A stretch of DNA of 21,853 nucleotides from a virus, in IMG/VR virus record IMGVR_UViG_3300042402_002519, positions 1-21,853 of that record; one strand, 5' to 3'. Both the position numbers and the translations under genes were made by a program. Shown one piece after another: positions 1-8,823 of the stretch (position 1 is its first letter; each line of letters starts with the position of its first letter). The notes beneath the pieces are model-generated. The model had not been told where the DNA came from. It made no database searches and saw only the letters and a list, made by a program, of their open reading frames with translations.

Positions 1-2106
1 GTTAATTTCACAGACAAAGAAAATAAAAGTCCAATCACAGTGTTTGATAATACATCCAGCACAGATACCAGTTTGACATTTCCTGGTAGAAATGTCACAG
101 GATACGGTCAGATTATCGCAGAGAATTTTTTATCACTGCTAGAAAATTTTGCATCTACTAGTCAACCAGTTAACCCTGTAGAAGGACAGCTTTGGTATGA
201 TAGTACAAGTGGAACACAAACCCTAAAAATATGGGATAATACTGCATGGAAAGCAGCATCCGGAATACAAAAAGGAGTTAGTCAACCTTCAGTAGAAACT
301 AGTAAAGTAGGAGAATTATGGGTAGACACTACCAATCAACAACTACGGATATTCACAGGCACACGATGGATATTAGTTGGGCCGGTTGAGAGTTCAGTTG
401 GTGGCTTGAGATATGGACCGGTTATAGAAAAAATATCAGATTCTGATAACTTAGATAGATTTATTTTAACATTTTATATTGCAGATATTCCTGTAATTAT
501 TTTTTCCAAAGACAGTTTTACACCGAAGACTTTGATCACTGGATTTGCTCTGATAAAATCAGGCATCAACATCAGTGCTCCTGCAACGTCAGGTGAAATT
601 GCAAATTTTGTAGGGGGATTTTTACCTGTGCTAAATGGCACAGCAAGAAATGCTCAAGCATTGTTAGTAGGGGGAGTAGAAAAAGCTGCGGGAACATTCC
701 TTAGATCAGATACCATCAACACCACTAATTTTGAAATAAAGATCAAAAACAATAACGGTATCTCTATAGGTGCTGATGAGACATTCAAGTTATCAGCTAC
801 AACAACATCTAGTAATATCTATAACTCTGCTGCAGGCAGTTCTATAGATCTACAGACAAATCGCAACGGTATTCCAGCAACGGTTTTAAGAATTGTTGAC
901 AACAAAGTTGGTATAAATCAAAGCAATCCACTAGAAGCGTTAGACATTCAAGGCAATGCAAAAATCACAGGTTCTTTTTTTACTACCAGTAGCTTAGCCA
1001 GCACCAATTTAAATAACGGCAGTATTGTTACTCAAGGTGGAATTGCAGTTGCAAAAAACATAATTGTCGGCGACGGCATCGATGTTACCGGTCCACTGCA
1101 AACTGCGTTTATAGTACCAAAAATTACAAACACATATGATATAGGCACTGCAACAAGACGCTTCAATAATATACGTGCCAAAACAATCATCGCAGATACT
1201 ATACAAGGAGTGCTTGATGGAAACATCAGTGGCAATGCTAACACTGCGACATCTCTCAGCACAATTACTAGTTTTCAATTAGCAGGTGATGTGATTTCAC
1301 CGGCTGTGCAATTTGACGGGCAAGTAGGCAGTTCTACTAAAATTCTTAATGCCACACTCACAGCAAATATTATTGCAGGTAAAGAAACTCCGGTGCCTAA
1401 TCGTGGCAAAAAAGGCGATTTTATTTTAACCTACAGACCTAGTGAAAGCACTCTAGCTAGTTCTGGTCTTCTTAAACAAACCAGAGAAGTGTTTCTTGGT
1501 GATCTAGCAGTGCCGATAGGAGCTATTCTGCCGTATGCAGGTATTACTGCTCCTGATGGTTACTTGTTTTGTGACGGTTCAGAAATTGAAAGGGTAAAGT
1601 TTACAGATCTGTTTGATGTGATCGGCAATGTATATAATGGAGCCACACCATTACTAGGAGTAAACACATTTAGATTACCTGATCTTAGAGGTAGATTTGC
1701 ACTTGGTAAGGATAATATGGATAATGCTGGCACCGTGCCGACTATTGCAGGTCCTTATGTAGATGCTGGCGGCGGCGTTGCAGGCCGAGTTCCGGATGTG
1801 CAGGCCACAATACTTGGGGGGTCAGCAGGACAAAGTTCTGTAGCGTTGACATTGCCGAACCTACCAGAACACAGTCATACACTGTCAACTCCCACTCAAG
1901 ACTATTCTGCAGTTGCACTTACAACAACACTCGATCCGTTAGCCACTTCCGGACCTGGCCCAACAGCCCCAGGTCAAGCACAATATCTCAAAGACAGCGG
2001 CGGAGTAAAAAAAGCCGTGGGAGTAACACTAGCAACACCAGTAGGTTTAATGAATCCTTTCTTGGCAATGAATTATATTATAAGATCTGGACCACCAGCT
2101 TTCTAA
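1..2106 (+). CDS. Tail fibre-like structural protein with tail collar domain (5' partial)
   Basis: The reading frame is open from the first base, and the residues before the GTG at 40 continue the N-terminal module seen in the next three genes. The true start is therefore outside the window, and a GTG start at 40 would be an artefact. About 701 residues are present. In-window residues 1-125 form the shared N-terminal module (GRNVTGYGQ, ENFLSLLENF, GQLWYD, GELWVDT, RWILVGP). A YDIGTATRRFNNI motif at about 379-391 resembles a recurrent fibre junction motif. Residues about 504-570 match the phage tail collar domain (PIGAILPYAG, APDGYLFCDGS, FRLPDLRGRFALGK). A Gly/Ala/Thr-rich tail with HSH follows, as is common after collar domains. 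The likely role is a tail or adhesion fibre in the virion. The collar call is strong; the exact fibre position is unknown. Confidence 0.85.
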   Translation, partial: VNFTDKENKSPITVFDNTSSTDTSLTFPGRNVTGYGQIIAENFLSLLENFASTSQPVNPVEGQLWYDSTSGTQTLKIWDNTAWKAASGIQKGVSQPSVETSKVGELWVDTTNQQLRIFTGTRWILVGPVESSVGGLRYGPVIEKISDSDNLDRFILTFYIADIPVIIFSKDSFTPKTLITGFALIKSGINISAPATSGEIANFVGGFLPVLNGTARNAQALLVGGVEKAAGTFLRSDTINTTNFEIKIKNNNGISIGADETFKLSATTTSSNIYNSAAGSSIDLQTNRNGIPATVLRIVDNKVGINQSNPLEALDIQGNAKITGSFFTTSSLASTNLNNGSIVTQGGIAVAKNIIVGDGIDVTGPLQTAFIVPKITNTYDIGTATRRFNNIRAKTIIADTIQGVLDGNISGNANTATSLSTITSFQLAGDVISPAVQFDGQVGSSTKILNATLTANIIAGKETPVPNRGKKGDFILTYRPSESTLASSGLLKQTREVFLGDLAVPIGAILPYAGITAPDGYLFCDGSEIERVKFTDLFDVIGNVYNGATPLLGVNTFRLPDLRGRFALGKDNMDNAGTVPTIAGPYVDAGGGVAGRVPDVQATILGGSAGQSSVALTLPNLPEHSHTLSTPTQDYSAVALTTTLDPLATSGPGPTAPGQAQYLKDSGGVKKAVGVTLATPVGLMNPFLAMNYIIRSGPPAF
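499..524 (+). repeat. 26-bp exact repeat, copy 1 (in first fibre gene)
   Basis: This 26-base stretch, encoding the residues FSKDSFTP and flanking bases, is identical at the nucleotide level to 2610-2635 in the next gene, while most surrounding codons differ. It lies just after the shared N-terminal module. It could be a remnant of duplication or a site of recombination between the paralogs. Confidence 0.8.
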
Positions 2107-2117
2107 CAGAGTAAAAC

Positions 2118-3932
2118 ATGGCATATCAAATAAACAAAACTGACGGCACAATTGTAGCAACTGTAGCAGACGGCCAGATCGACGATCTTTCCACTGATAT
2201 CACTCTTATAGGAAAGAATTTCAGCGGTTTCGGCGAAGCATTTAACGAGAATCTTATTAAATTGCTAGAGCATTTTTCTAGTAATACAGCCCCCATACAC
2301 CCCATTAAAGGTCAAATATGGTTTGACGCTAGCCAGTCAAAATTAAAAGTTTACAACGGTATTACTTTTGTTCCGGTAAGTTCGGCTACGGTATCGAGCT
2401 CCCAACCAAGCACACTGGCCACCGGTGACCTTTGGTATGACGATATCGGAAAACAACTATACTTTTTTGATGGGGTTACAGCGGTGTTACTTGCACCGGC
2501 GTATAGTAGTGTGCAAGGTCTTAGCGGACTGAGAGTAGATACTATTTTAGATACACTAAATCAAACTAGGGTAGTAACTAGTCTTTATAATAATGGTGTG
2601 TTACTGGGAATTTTTTCCAAAGACAGTTTTACACCCAAAGTAGGAATCATAGGATTTAATGGCAATATAGAACCTGGTTTCAATGCAGGCACATTATCTA
2701 ATTTTAAAATACGTGCGACTTGTATAAACAGCGATAGTTTAGGCGGAGCTCCGGCAACCACCTATGTTAGAACTGACACTTCTAATAGCATAAACGGGCA
2801 ACTGCAGATTACTAGTGATTTAGGTATCACAGTAGGTTCAGCAGGTCAGGCAAATCTATTTGTAAGTGCAGGAGATGTATTGATAAGCAATGCTGCAACT
2901 GATAGGAATATTCAGTTGAGTGTTCGAAAGGGTATTACACAAGAAGCAGCTATCACGATTAATGCAGCAACAAGAAACATCGATCTATATTCTGGATTTA
3001 CCAACAGCACAGTGGTCGCCGGCGGCGATCTAATAGTCAATGGTAATCTCACAGTCGAAGGAACGACTACAACTATTAATACCACAACAGTGGCGATAGA
3101 AGACAAAAATATTGTTATAGCTAATGTGGTTAGTCCTACAAACATCACGGCCGATGGTGCAGGTATCACAATCAAAGCGTCTACAGATAAAACTATAACT
3201 TACAACAACAGTAGTAATTGGCTTGATATATCCGAGACACTGAATTTAGCCGCAGGACGAGCAGTATATATTGGCGGAACTAAGGTAATAGATGGCAACA
3301 GTCTGGGTTCGGCTATTACAAGTATTCCAGGAGTTAGTTCCTTTGGTACACAGACTGTAGTTAACATAGGTCCGGGTGCTCCTGCAGTCACTCAGATGAG
3401 ACTGGAAAATCACAGAATCAGCACGGTGAGTACGAATTTTGATATTGAGTTAGAACCAGACGGCTCAGGAAATGTTGCATTGATCGGGTCTCCAAGAATC
3501 ACCGGCATGCAAGATCCTGTGGCAGCTCAAGATGCTGCCACCAAAGAGTATACAGATAACAGGGTGGAATCAAGACCTGTGATTTTTACTATTGATTTAT
3601 CCGATGGCAAATCTAATACATATATTATTACAAACATATTGAATAATCTTGCTCCTGTGAGCGAGTATAGAGCATTCACATATGCTAGAATTTTATGTAA
3701 TTTGATAAGCAATAACGCTCAATCTTTAAGTATAAATTCATTGCCACCGTCAATTTCCACAGCAGCATTTTTAACCAATCTTGGTGGAGCCAGCAGCCAA
3801 GCAATCACAAACATTAGTTTCCCCACAGCAACTATAGCTGCGGCAAGTGTCTCGGTAACAAGAATTATCAAAGTATTTCGAATAATCGGAGGAGTGTGGA
3901 CATGGCAGTCGGATCTACCACTACCTCCATAA
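2118..3932 (+). CDS. Fibre-like structural protein, paralog 2
   Basis: This 604-residue protein starts 11 bases after the previous stop with MAYQINKTDG. Residues 1-130 carry the shared module (LIGKNFSGFGE, NENLIKLLEHF, GQIWFD, GDLWYDD, QLYFFDG). FSKDSFTP follows at about 170, shared with the previous gene. A module near 304-360 (GNLTVEGTTTTINTT, IEDKNIVIANV, ADGAGI) recurs in the next gene and is of a kind I recall from marine phage fibres. Around 465-483 the segment RITGMQDPVAAQDAATKEY is another motif typical of T4-like marine fibre proteins. The C-terminal 120 residues are Ser/Ala/Ile-rich with no collar domain. A virion structural role is inferred from family resemblance. The ribosome-binding site is weak. 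There is no signal peptide or membrane segment. Confidence 0.8.
   Translation: MAYQINKTDGTIVATVADGQIDDLSTDITLIGKNFSGFGEAFNENLIKLLEHFSSNTAPIHPIKGQIWFDASQSKLKVYNGITFVPVSSATVSSSQPSTLATGDLWYDDIGKQLYFFDGVTAVLLAPAYSSVQGLSGLRVDTILDTLNQTRVVTSLYNNGVLLGIFSKDSFTPKVGIIGFNGNIEPGFNAGTLSNFKIRATCINSDSLGGAPATTYVRTDTSNSINGQLQITSDLGITVGSAGQANLFVSAGDVLISNAATDRNIQLSVRKGITQEAAITINAATRNIDLYSGFTNSTVVAGGDLIVNGNLTVEGTTTTINTTTVAIEDKNIVIANVVSPTNITADGAGITIKASTDKTITYNNSSNWLDISETLNLAAGRAVYIGGTKVIDGNSLGSAITSIPGVSSFGTQTVVNIGPGAPAVTQMRLENHRISTVSTNFDIELEPDGSGNVALIGSPRITGMQDPVAAQDAATKEYTDNRVESRPVIFTIDLSDGKSNTYIITNILNNLAPVSEYRAFTYARILCNLISNNAQSLSINSLPPSISTAAFLTNLGGASSQAITNISFPTATIAAASVSVTRIIKVFRIIGGVWTWQSDLPLPP
2610..2635 (+). 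repeat. 26-bp exact repeat, copy 2 (in second fibre gene)
   Basis: Second copy of the exact 26-base repeat also found at 499-524, in the same reading frame and at the equivalent place in the protein. Confidence 0.8.
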
Positions 3933-3951
3933 TGAATCAGGAGCGGCATAA

Positions 3952-6054
3952 ATGGCCTATGTAATAAACAAGTTCAACAAGGAACAATTAGTGGTGTTGC
4001 AAGATGGCACCATTGATACTACTACTAGTCTAGGATTGGTTGGTAGAAACTATGTAGGCTATGGCGAAATACAGAATGAAAATTTTGTGTTTCTCTTAGA
4101 AAATTTTGCTAATACAGCTCCTCCATCAAGACCGTTGACTGGACAGATATGGTTTAATACCACAAACGACATAGCTCATGCCTATGATGGCACACAATGG
4201 AATCCTATAGGATCTGCTATTGTGAGTGCAACAGTGCCATCCAGTGCTAGCCCGGGATCGTTATGGTTCAAGACTCCTATCAATCAATTGTTTACATATA
4301 CCGGTACATCATGGAGATTGATAGGTCCAGAGGCCGTAGAAGGATTTGGATCTACCAAAGCAAGATCAGGAACACTGGACGACAATACCGGTAATCCTCG
4401 TCCAGTGATATTCTTAGAAACCAATGGCGTGATATTTGCTATCTGCACTGCGGCAGCTTTTACTATCAACACAAACAATCAAGTTGAGGGGTTCGGCAAC
4501 AGTCTATTGGTGGGAATCAATCTTTCTAGCACAGCCAAGATCAATGGCAGTGTAACCGGCAATGCTGCCACAGCTGATCAGTTATCAACACCTAGACTAA
4601 TCAATGGAGTACCATTTACAGCTGCGTCAAATATCACAATCACAGCAAATACTACCAATACATTGAAAAAAGGTGATTATATTGTAGGATCAGATTTCAA
4701 TGGTGCGGTGGAAAGAACATGGAACGTAGACGCATCGTCTGCCAATCTTATAGGCAAGATAGTTGCCAGAAATTCACAGGGCGGGTTTTCAGCAGGTATC
4801 ATTACAGCAGATTTCGTTGGCAACCTTACCGGAAATGTCACAGCAACCAGCGGAACCAGCACATTTAACATAGTTCAGGCCACCCAATTTATTGGTGAAC
4901 AGTTGTCCGGAAATGCAAACACTGCTACTAGATTAGCTACTGCTAGAACTATTAATGGTGTGAATTTTGATGGTTCTAACAATATCACAGTCACAGCTGA
5001 TGCTGCAACCTTGACGGGAAGCAGTCTTAATAATTCTGTGACACTGAGTGGACTCACACAGCTAGGAACACTGAGTTCGTTGAATGTCAGTGACACTGGA
5101 ATATTGTTAGGCAGTGGAAATCAACTGAGGTTGTTTGTTCATTCGAGTGGTCCTACGATAAGATCTACTAGCGGAAAATTAAAATTTGATATGTTAGGAA
5201 TAGGACCCGAGTTATCGTTTATAGATGCTCCGGAATCATTGTCTTTAGGCGGTCCTAACGAGCCTGCAATTATTTCTGATAATACATCAAATTTAGGTAT
5301 TCCAGGTCATAAATTTAAGAATGTGTATGCAACATATTTCAAGGGCACTAATGTTGAAGTTAATAGCATAACGTCGGCAGACCCTGGTAATGATATAACA
5401 GCTAACGGCAATTTAATTGTAACTGGAAATTTAACAGTTCAAGGAAATGTAACAGCAGTCAATTCTACAGAACTTACAATCGAAGACAAATTAATAACAT
5501 TGGCCAGCGGAGCAGCTACAGCAGCTGAAGCTAACGGTGCTGGTATATTTATTAATGGGTCTGGCGCTTCGGTTATGTATTCAAGCATTGGTAACAAGTG
5601 GGTTTTAAACAAAGTTTTAGATACAGGTAGTAATGATATTTTTACCACCGGGTTATTTAGAGGAACAGCAACAACTGCTCAGTATGCGGATCTAGCAGAA
5701 AATTATGTAGCTGACAGAGAATATGAACCTGGCACAGTTTTGGAAATTGGCGGAGAATATGAAGTTACTTTAGCTCACCCAGAAACTAATAAAATTGCTG
5801 GTGTTGTTTCTACTAATCCTGCGTATTTAATGAATTCCTCGTGTGCAGGCAACAATGTAGTTGCTGTAGCATTGCAAGGGCGAGTTCCGTGTAAAGTTAC
5901 AGGAAAAATTAATAAAGGTGATATGTTAGTCAGCGCCGGTAACGGGTTTGCTAAAGCAACTAATCAACCGAAGTTTGGTAATATAATAGGTAAATCTTTA
6001 GAAAATTTTGACGGAACTGAAGGAATTATTGAAGTTTTAGTTGGAAGAAACTAA
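3952..6054 (+). CDS. Fibre-like structural protein, paralog 3, with ADLAE-type C-terminal module
   Basis: This 700-residue protein has an AGGAG ribosome-binding site at 3939-3943, well placed for the ATG at 3952. Residues 1-130 are the shared module (LVGRNYVGYGE, QNENFVFLLENFA, GQIWFNT, GSLWFKT, SWRLIGP). Several short segments of NGxVTGNAATA and GNANTATRLATARTING type follow. LGIPGHKFKNVY is at about 448-459. A GNLTVQGNVTAVNST / IEDKLITLASG module at 492-525 matches one in the previous protein. From about 574 a terminal module begins with AQYADLAENYVADREYEPG and continues with AGVVSTNPAYLMN, LQGRVPCKVTG and NKGDMLVS. It is shared with the next gene and recalls the self-cleaving C-terminal domains of some phage appendages (peptidase G2-like), but I cannot confirm this. 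The coding sequence becomes more AT-rich after about 5.2 kb, suggesting a mosaic C-terminus. Confidence 0.8.
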   Translation: MAYVINKFNKEQLVVLQDGTIDTTTSLGLVGRNYVGYGEIQNENFVFLLENFANTAPPSRPLTGQIWFNTTNDIAHAYDGTQWNPIGSAIVSATVPSSASPGSLWFKTPINQLFTYTGTSWRLIGPEAVEGFGSTKARSGTLDDNTGNPRPVIFLETNGVIFAICTAAAFTINTNNQVEGFGNSLLVGINLSSTAKINGSVTGNAATADQLSTPRLINGVPFTAASNITITANTTNTLKKGDYIVGSDFNGAVERTWNVDASSANLIGKIVARNSQGGFSAGIITADFVGNLTGNVTATSGTSTFNIVQATQFIGEQLSGNANTATRLATARTINGVNFDGSNNITVTADAATLTGSSLNNSVTLSGLTQLGTLSSLNVSDTGILLGSGNQLRLFVHSSGPTIRSTSGKLKFDMLGIGPELSFIDAPESLSLGGPNEPAIISDNTSNLGIPGHKFKNVYATYFKGTNVEVNSITSADPGNDITANGNLIVTGNLTVQGNVTAVNSTELTIEDKLITLASGAATAAEANGAGIFINGSGASVMYSSIGNKWVLNKVLDTGSNDIFTTGLFRGTATTAQYADLAENYVADREYEPGTVLEIGGEYEVTLAHPETNKIAGVVSTNPAYLMNSSCAGNNVVAVALQGRVPCKVTGKINKGDMLVSAGNGFAKATNQPKFGNIIGKSLENFDGTEGIIEVLVGRN

Positions 6055-6067
6055 TAGTATTTGAATA

Positions 6068-6075
6068 GATAAATA
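6068..6075 (+). promoter_or_regulatory. Probable T4-type late promoter (GATAAATA)
   Basis: GATAAATA fits the NATAAATA late promoter form reported for T4-like cyanophages and differs from the T4 consensus TATAAATA at one base. It lies in a 48-base gap, 28 bases before the ATG at 6103, so the fourth fibre gene and those after it may have their own late transcript. On the + strand I found only one other ATAAATA match between genes, at 9820. Confidence 0.65.
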
Positions 6076-6102
6076 TAAAACATAGCAGAGGTTCTTACTA
6101 AC

Positions 6103-7905
6103 ATGGCATATGAAGTCAACAAATTTAACGGTGTATTTTTAACGTCTGTAGCCGACGGCACCATCGACACCAATACCGACCTAAGGCTAGTAGGTAAAAA
6201 TTACGCAGGTTACGGCGAAGTGCAGAATGAAAATTTTGTGCACCTATTGGAAAATTTTGCCAATACAACAGCACCACCAAAAGCCATAACCGGACAAATT
6301 TGGTTTGATACATCAATTAAAAAACTAAAATTTTATGATGGCGCTAAGTTTAAAACAGCCGGTGGTGCTGAAGCCAGCGCATCAGCACCTAGTGGATTAT
6401 CTATCGGTGATTTTTGGTGGGACACAGCGGCTAAACAGTTGTATACCTACACCGGGAATGATTTCACACTCATTGGTCCTATAGCTAGTCCCGATCTAGG
6501 CACATCAATTATTAGTCCGGCAGTGGTATATGGAACATTGGCTACTGCAGAAGGTCCTCATACTATACTTAAAGTCATAGCAGACAACAAAACCATAGCT
6601 GTGATCAGCAAGACTGCTTTTACTCTCGACACTAGTAAAAACCCCATTGACGATTTCACAGTGATTAAGAAAGGTGTAACATTAGTAAAATCACAGACTG
6701 GTGTTTCTACGGATGATTTTACCTTTTGGGGCACCGCAAGCAATGCTACCAAGCTAGGCGGGTTCACCGCTGATCAATATATTAAAACAGGTGAAAGTGC
6801 ATTTATTTCTGAAGTGAATTTTGGTGATCCTGGATTTCAATTGGGCGATGGCAACGATCTCAGAGTCAGGGTTGAAAACGGTACTGATGTGATTGTAGAA
6901 AATCGTTTAGGCAATGATATAACATTTAGGATCACAGTAGACGATGTTATCGATGAGAGAGATATTGCGATTATAAAACGCACAGGCGTAGAACCTGGTA
7001 TCTCTAATGCATACACATTAGGATCAACTACAAAGCGGTGGAGCAATGTTTTTTCTACAGCATTCACCGGTGCATTAACCGGAGCAGTGACCGGAAACAC
7101 CACAGGAGTTCATACAGGTAATGTGTTAGCTAATGACAGTACAGTTCTGATAAACGCTACGACGAAAGAAATAGGATTTGCCGGTGCTAATATTATTGGT
7201 ACTCTTACTGGGTCAGTTACTGGGTCTGCGTCAACAGCGGTAAATGCCAGTAAACTAAACAATTTAGATCCGAGTGCTGTTATACCTGGTTTAGCAATTT
7301 CGACAATAGCTGTGCGAAACTCCAACGGCGATATATTAGCCAATCAATTTGTAGGTATAGCAGACAACGCTGATAGAACGTTCATCGATAGAACCAACGC
7401 AAGAATTGATCCTACGTGGGCGGATGGCACAGCCAGCACTCAATATAGAACTGCAAGAATCACAGCCACAGCTTACAGTATAGCAGCCAGAGATGTCAGC
7501 GGTAACATCACCGCAAATATTTTTAATGGCACAGCCACAGCTGCTCGTTATGCAGATTTAGCTGAAAAATATCTTGCTGACAAAGAATACGAAGCAGGAA
7601 CAGTGATGATAATAGGTGGAGAAAAAGAAGTTACAGCCGGCGATGTTAATACTCGTGCTATAGGAGTTGTTAGTGCAGATCCTGCTTTTATGATGAACAA
7701 AGATCTCGAAGGTGGAATATATGTTGCTCTCAAAGGCAGGGTTCCATGTAAGGCATACGGTTCGGTAACAAAAGGCGATAGACTGATAGCTGGTCCAAGC
7801 GGTACAGCTATGGCAGCCCACGGTAATTATGCCAATGTGTTTGCGGTTGCTCTAGAATCGACCGGAACACGAACTGGCAATATCATTGAAGTATTGGTGC
7901 TGTAA
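6103..7905 (+). CDS. Fibre-like structural protein, paralog 4, with ADLAE-type C-terminal module
   Basis: This 600-residue protein begins MAYEVNKFNG, with a modest AGAGG ribosome-binding site at 6087-6091. Residues 1-130 are the shared module (LVGKNYAGYGE, QNENFVHLLENFA, GQIWFDT, GDFWWDT, QLYTYTG, LIGP). An 18-base stretch encoding QNENFV (6223-6240) is identical to 4072-4089 in the previous gene. LGSTTKRWSNVF at about 306-317 is the fibre junction motif, followed by FTGALTGAVTGNTTG-type repeats. Residues 479-600 form the same terminal module as in the previous protein (ARYADLAEKYLADKEYE, GVVSADPAFMMN, LKGRVPCKAYG, TKGDRL), ending with IIEVLVL. It is probably a tail-associated fibre or appendage. 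The stop overlaps the next start by one base (TAATG), implying translational coupling. Confidence 0.8.
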   Translation: MAYEVNKFNGVFLTSVADGTIDTNTDLRLVGKNYAGYGEVQNENFVHLLENFANTTAPPKAITGQIWFDTSIKKLKFYDGAKFKTAGGAEASASAPSGLSIGDFWWDTAAKQLYTYTGNDFTLIGPIASPDLGTSIISPAVVYGTLATAEGPHTILKVIADNKTIAVISKTAFTLDTSKNPIDDFTVIKKGVTLVKSQTGVSTDDFTFWGTASNATKLGGFTADQYIKTGESAFISEVNFGDPGFQLGDGNDLRVRVENGTDVIVENRLGNDITFRITVDDVIDERDIAIIKRTGVEPGISNAYTLGSTTKRWSNVFSTAFTGALTGAVTGNTTGVHTGNVLANDSTVLINATTKEIGFAGANIIGTLTGSVTGSASTAVNASKLNNLDPSAVIPGLAISTIAVRNSNGDILANQFVGIADNADRTFIDRTNARIDPTWADGTASTQYRTARITATAYSIAARDVSGNITANIFNGTATAARYADLAEKYLADKEYEAGTVMIIGGEKEVTAGDVNTRAIGVVSADPAFMMNKDLEGGIYVALKGRVPCKAYGSVTKGDRLIAGPSGTAMAAHGNYANVFAVALESTGTRTGNIIEVLVL

Positions 7906-8807
7906 TGACTAGCGGAACACAAATATTTGCTTCGCAGTATGTGGCCATACAGGACAAGGCCGAATCGTTGTTAGGTATAGGATCTGCTACTAGGGGATAT
8001 GGTCAGACCGTGCAATCTTCAGATGTTTTCATCGGCAACTCGATTACCAAAGCACAGTGGGATCTATTGAGATTTGATATCATCAATATAAGATTACATC
8101 AAGACGGTGTGATGCCCAGTGTAGTGCAAGTTAATGTCGGCGATGCAATTGGATTTGGACCAAGTTCTCCAAATACCAATTACGATATATTGTTAGAACA
8201 GGCCATTACAAATAGATTCAATCTTGCCGACAATCAATCCGTAGTCTCAGCTAAAGCCACACAGACATTCAGTTCTCCATGGTCGACTCAAGCTCAGACC
8301 ACATTGACCTGTAACTTTGCTGATGCTACCACAGCCAGATATTTTTTCAATAGTGGTGGAAAAATCAGAATTACATCGGCGTTGACAGCCGGTGCACCAA
8401 CTGCACAGGTTACAGCTTGGGTAAACTTTTTGAACAGTGTTGGAACACGAAGCTTTGGTGCTGGTACGGATCCCACAGTTAATTACTACACTCTGACAAA
8501 TTCTTATCAGACATTCTATCAAGATTCTCTCAGTAGCCCGTATTCTGCAAACAATTATAGACTTGAAGCCAAAACCGATGTAGCAAATAACTCCACAGGA
8601 ACGGCTACTCAAGTTCAGATACGTATTACATTGTCGGACACGTATACTGATCCTGGACCAGATCCTAGTTCACCCCCACCCGATTCTGTTGTAGGCACAT
8701 TAACAGTGAATGTAGGAGAAGTCAAAGCTTCAGGGTTGTTACAACCATCGGGCAATTTCACAGTTACTAGTCCGACATATTCACTTTCAAGCATTGTAGC
8801 AGCATAA
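7905..8807 (+). CDS. Virion structural-like protein, paralog A
   Basis: This 300-residue protein overlaps the preceding stop by one base (TAATG). Its N-terminus (YVAIQDKAESLLGIGSATRG, then YGQ, ITKAQWDLLRFDIINIRLHQ) matches that of the following gene. Both share ARYFFNSGGKIRI-type (144-156) and TNSYQTFYQ (from 198) segments and a C-terminal GTLTVNVGEV. I recall similar proteins, annotated as structural, from T4-like marine phages; the function is unknown. It shows no signal peptide, membrane span or enzymatic motif. Placement behind the fibre genes fits a fibre-associated or baseplate-peripheral virion protein. Confidence 0.75.
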   Translation: MTSGTQIFASQYVAIQDKAESLLGIGSATRGYGQTVQSSDVFIGNSITKAQWDLLRFDIINIRLHQDGVMPSVVQVNVGDAIGFGPSSPNTNYDILLEQAITNRFNLADNQSVVSAKATQTFSSPWSTQAQTTLTCNFADATTARYFFNSGGKIRITSALTAGAPTAQVTAWVNFLNSVGTRSFGAGTDPTVNYYTLTNSYQTFYQDSLSSPYSANNYRLEAKTDVANNSTGTATQVQIRITLSDTYTDPGPDPSSPPPDSVVGTLTVNVGEVKASGLLQPSGNFTVTSPTYSLSSIVAA

Positions 8808-8823
8808 TCTCTTAAATATTCTC

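Noticed and set aside
40-42. GTG as start of the first gene
   Set aside because: The frame stays open to base 1 and the upstream residues continue the shared N-terminal module, so the gene is cut by the window edge rather than starting here.
8247-8612. 121-codon minus-strand open frame
   Set aside because: It is antisense to the structural gene at 7905-8807, which has a clear paralog next door. The reverse frame is Cys/Ser-rich and shows no domain.
8811-8818. CTTAAATA as a possible late promoter
   Set aside because: It lacks the ATAAATA core and is only 6 bases before the ATG at 8824, so a transcript would start at or after the start codon.
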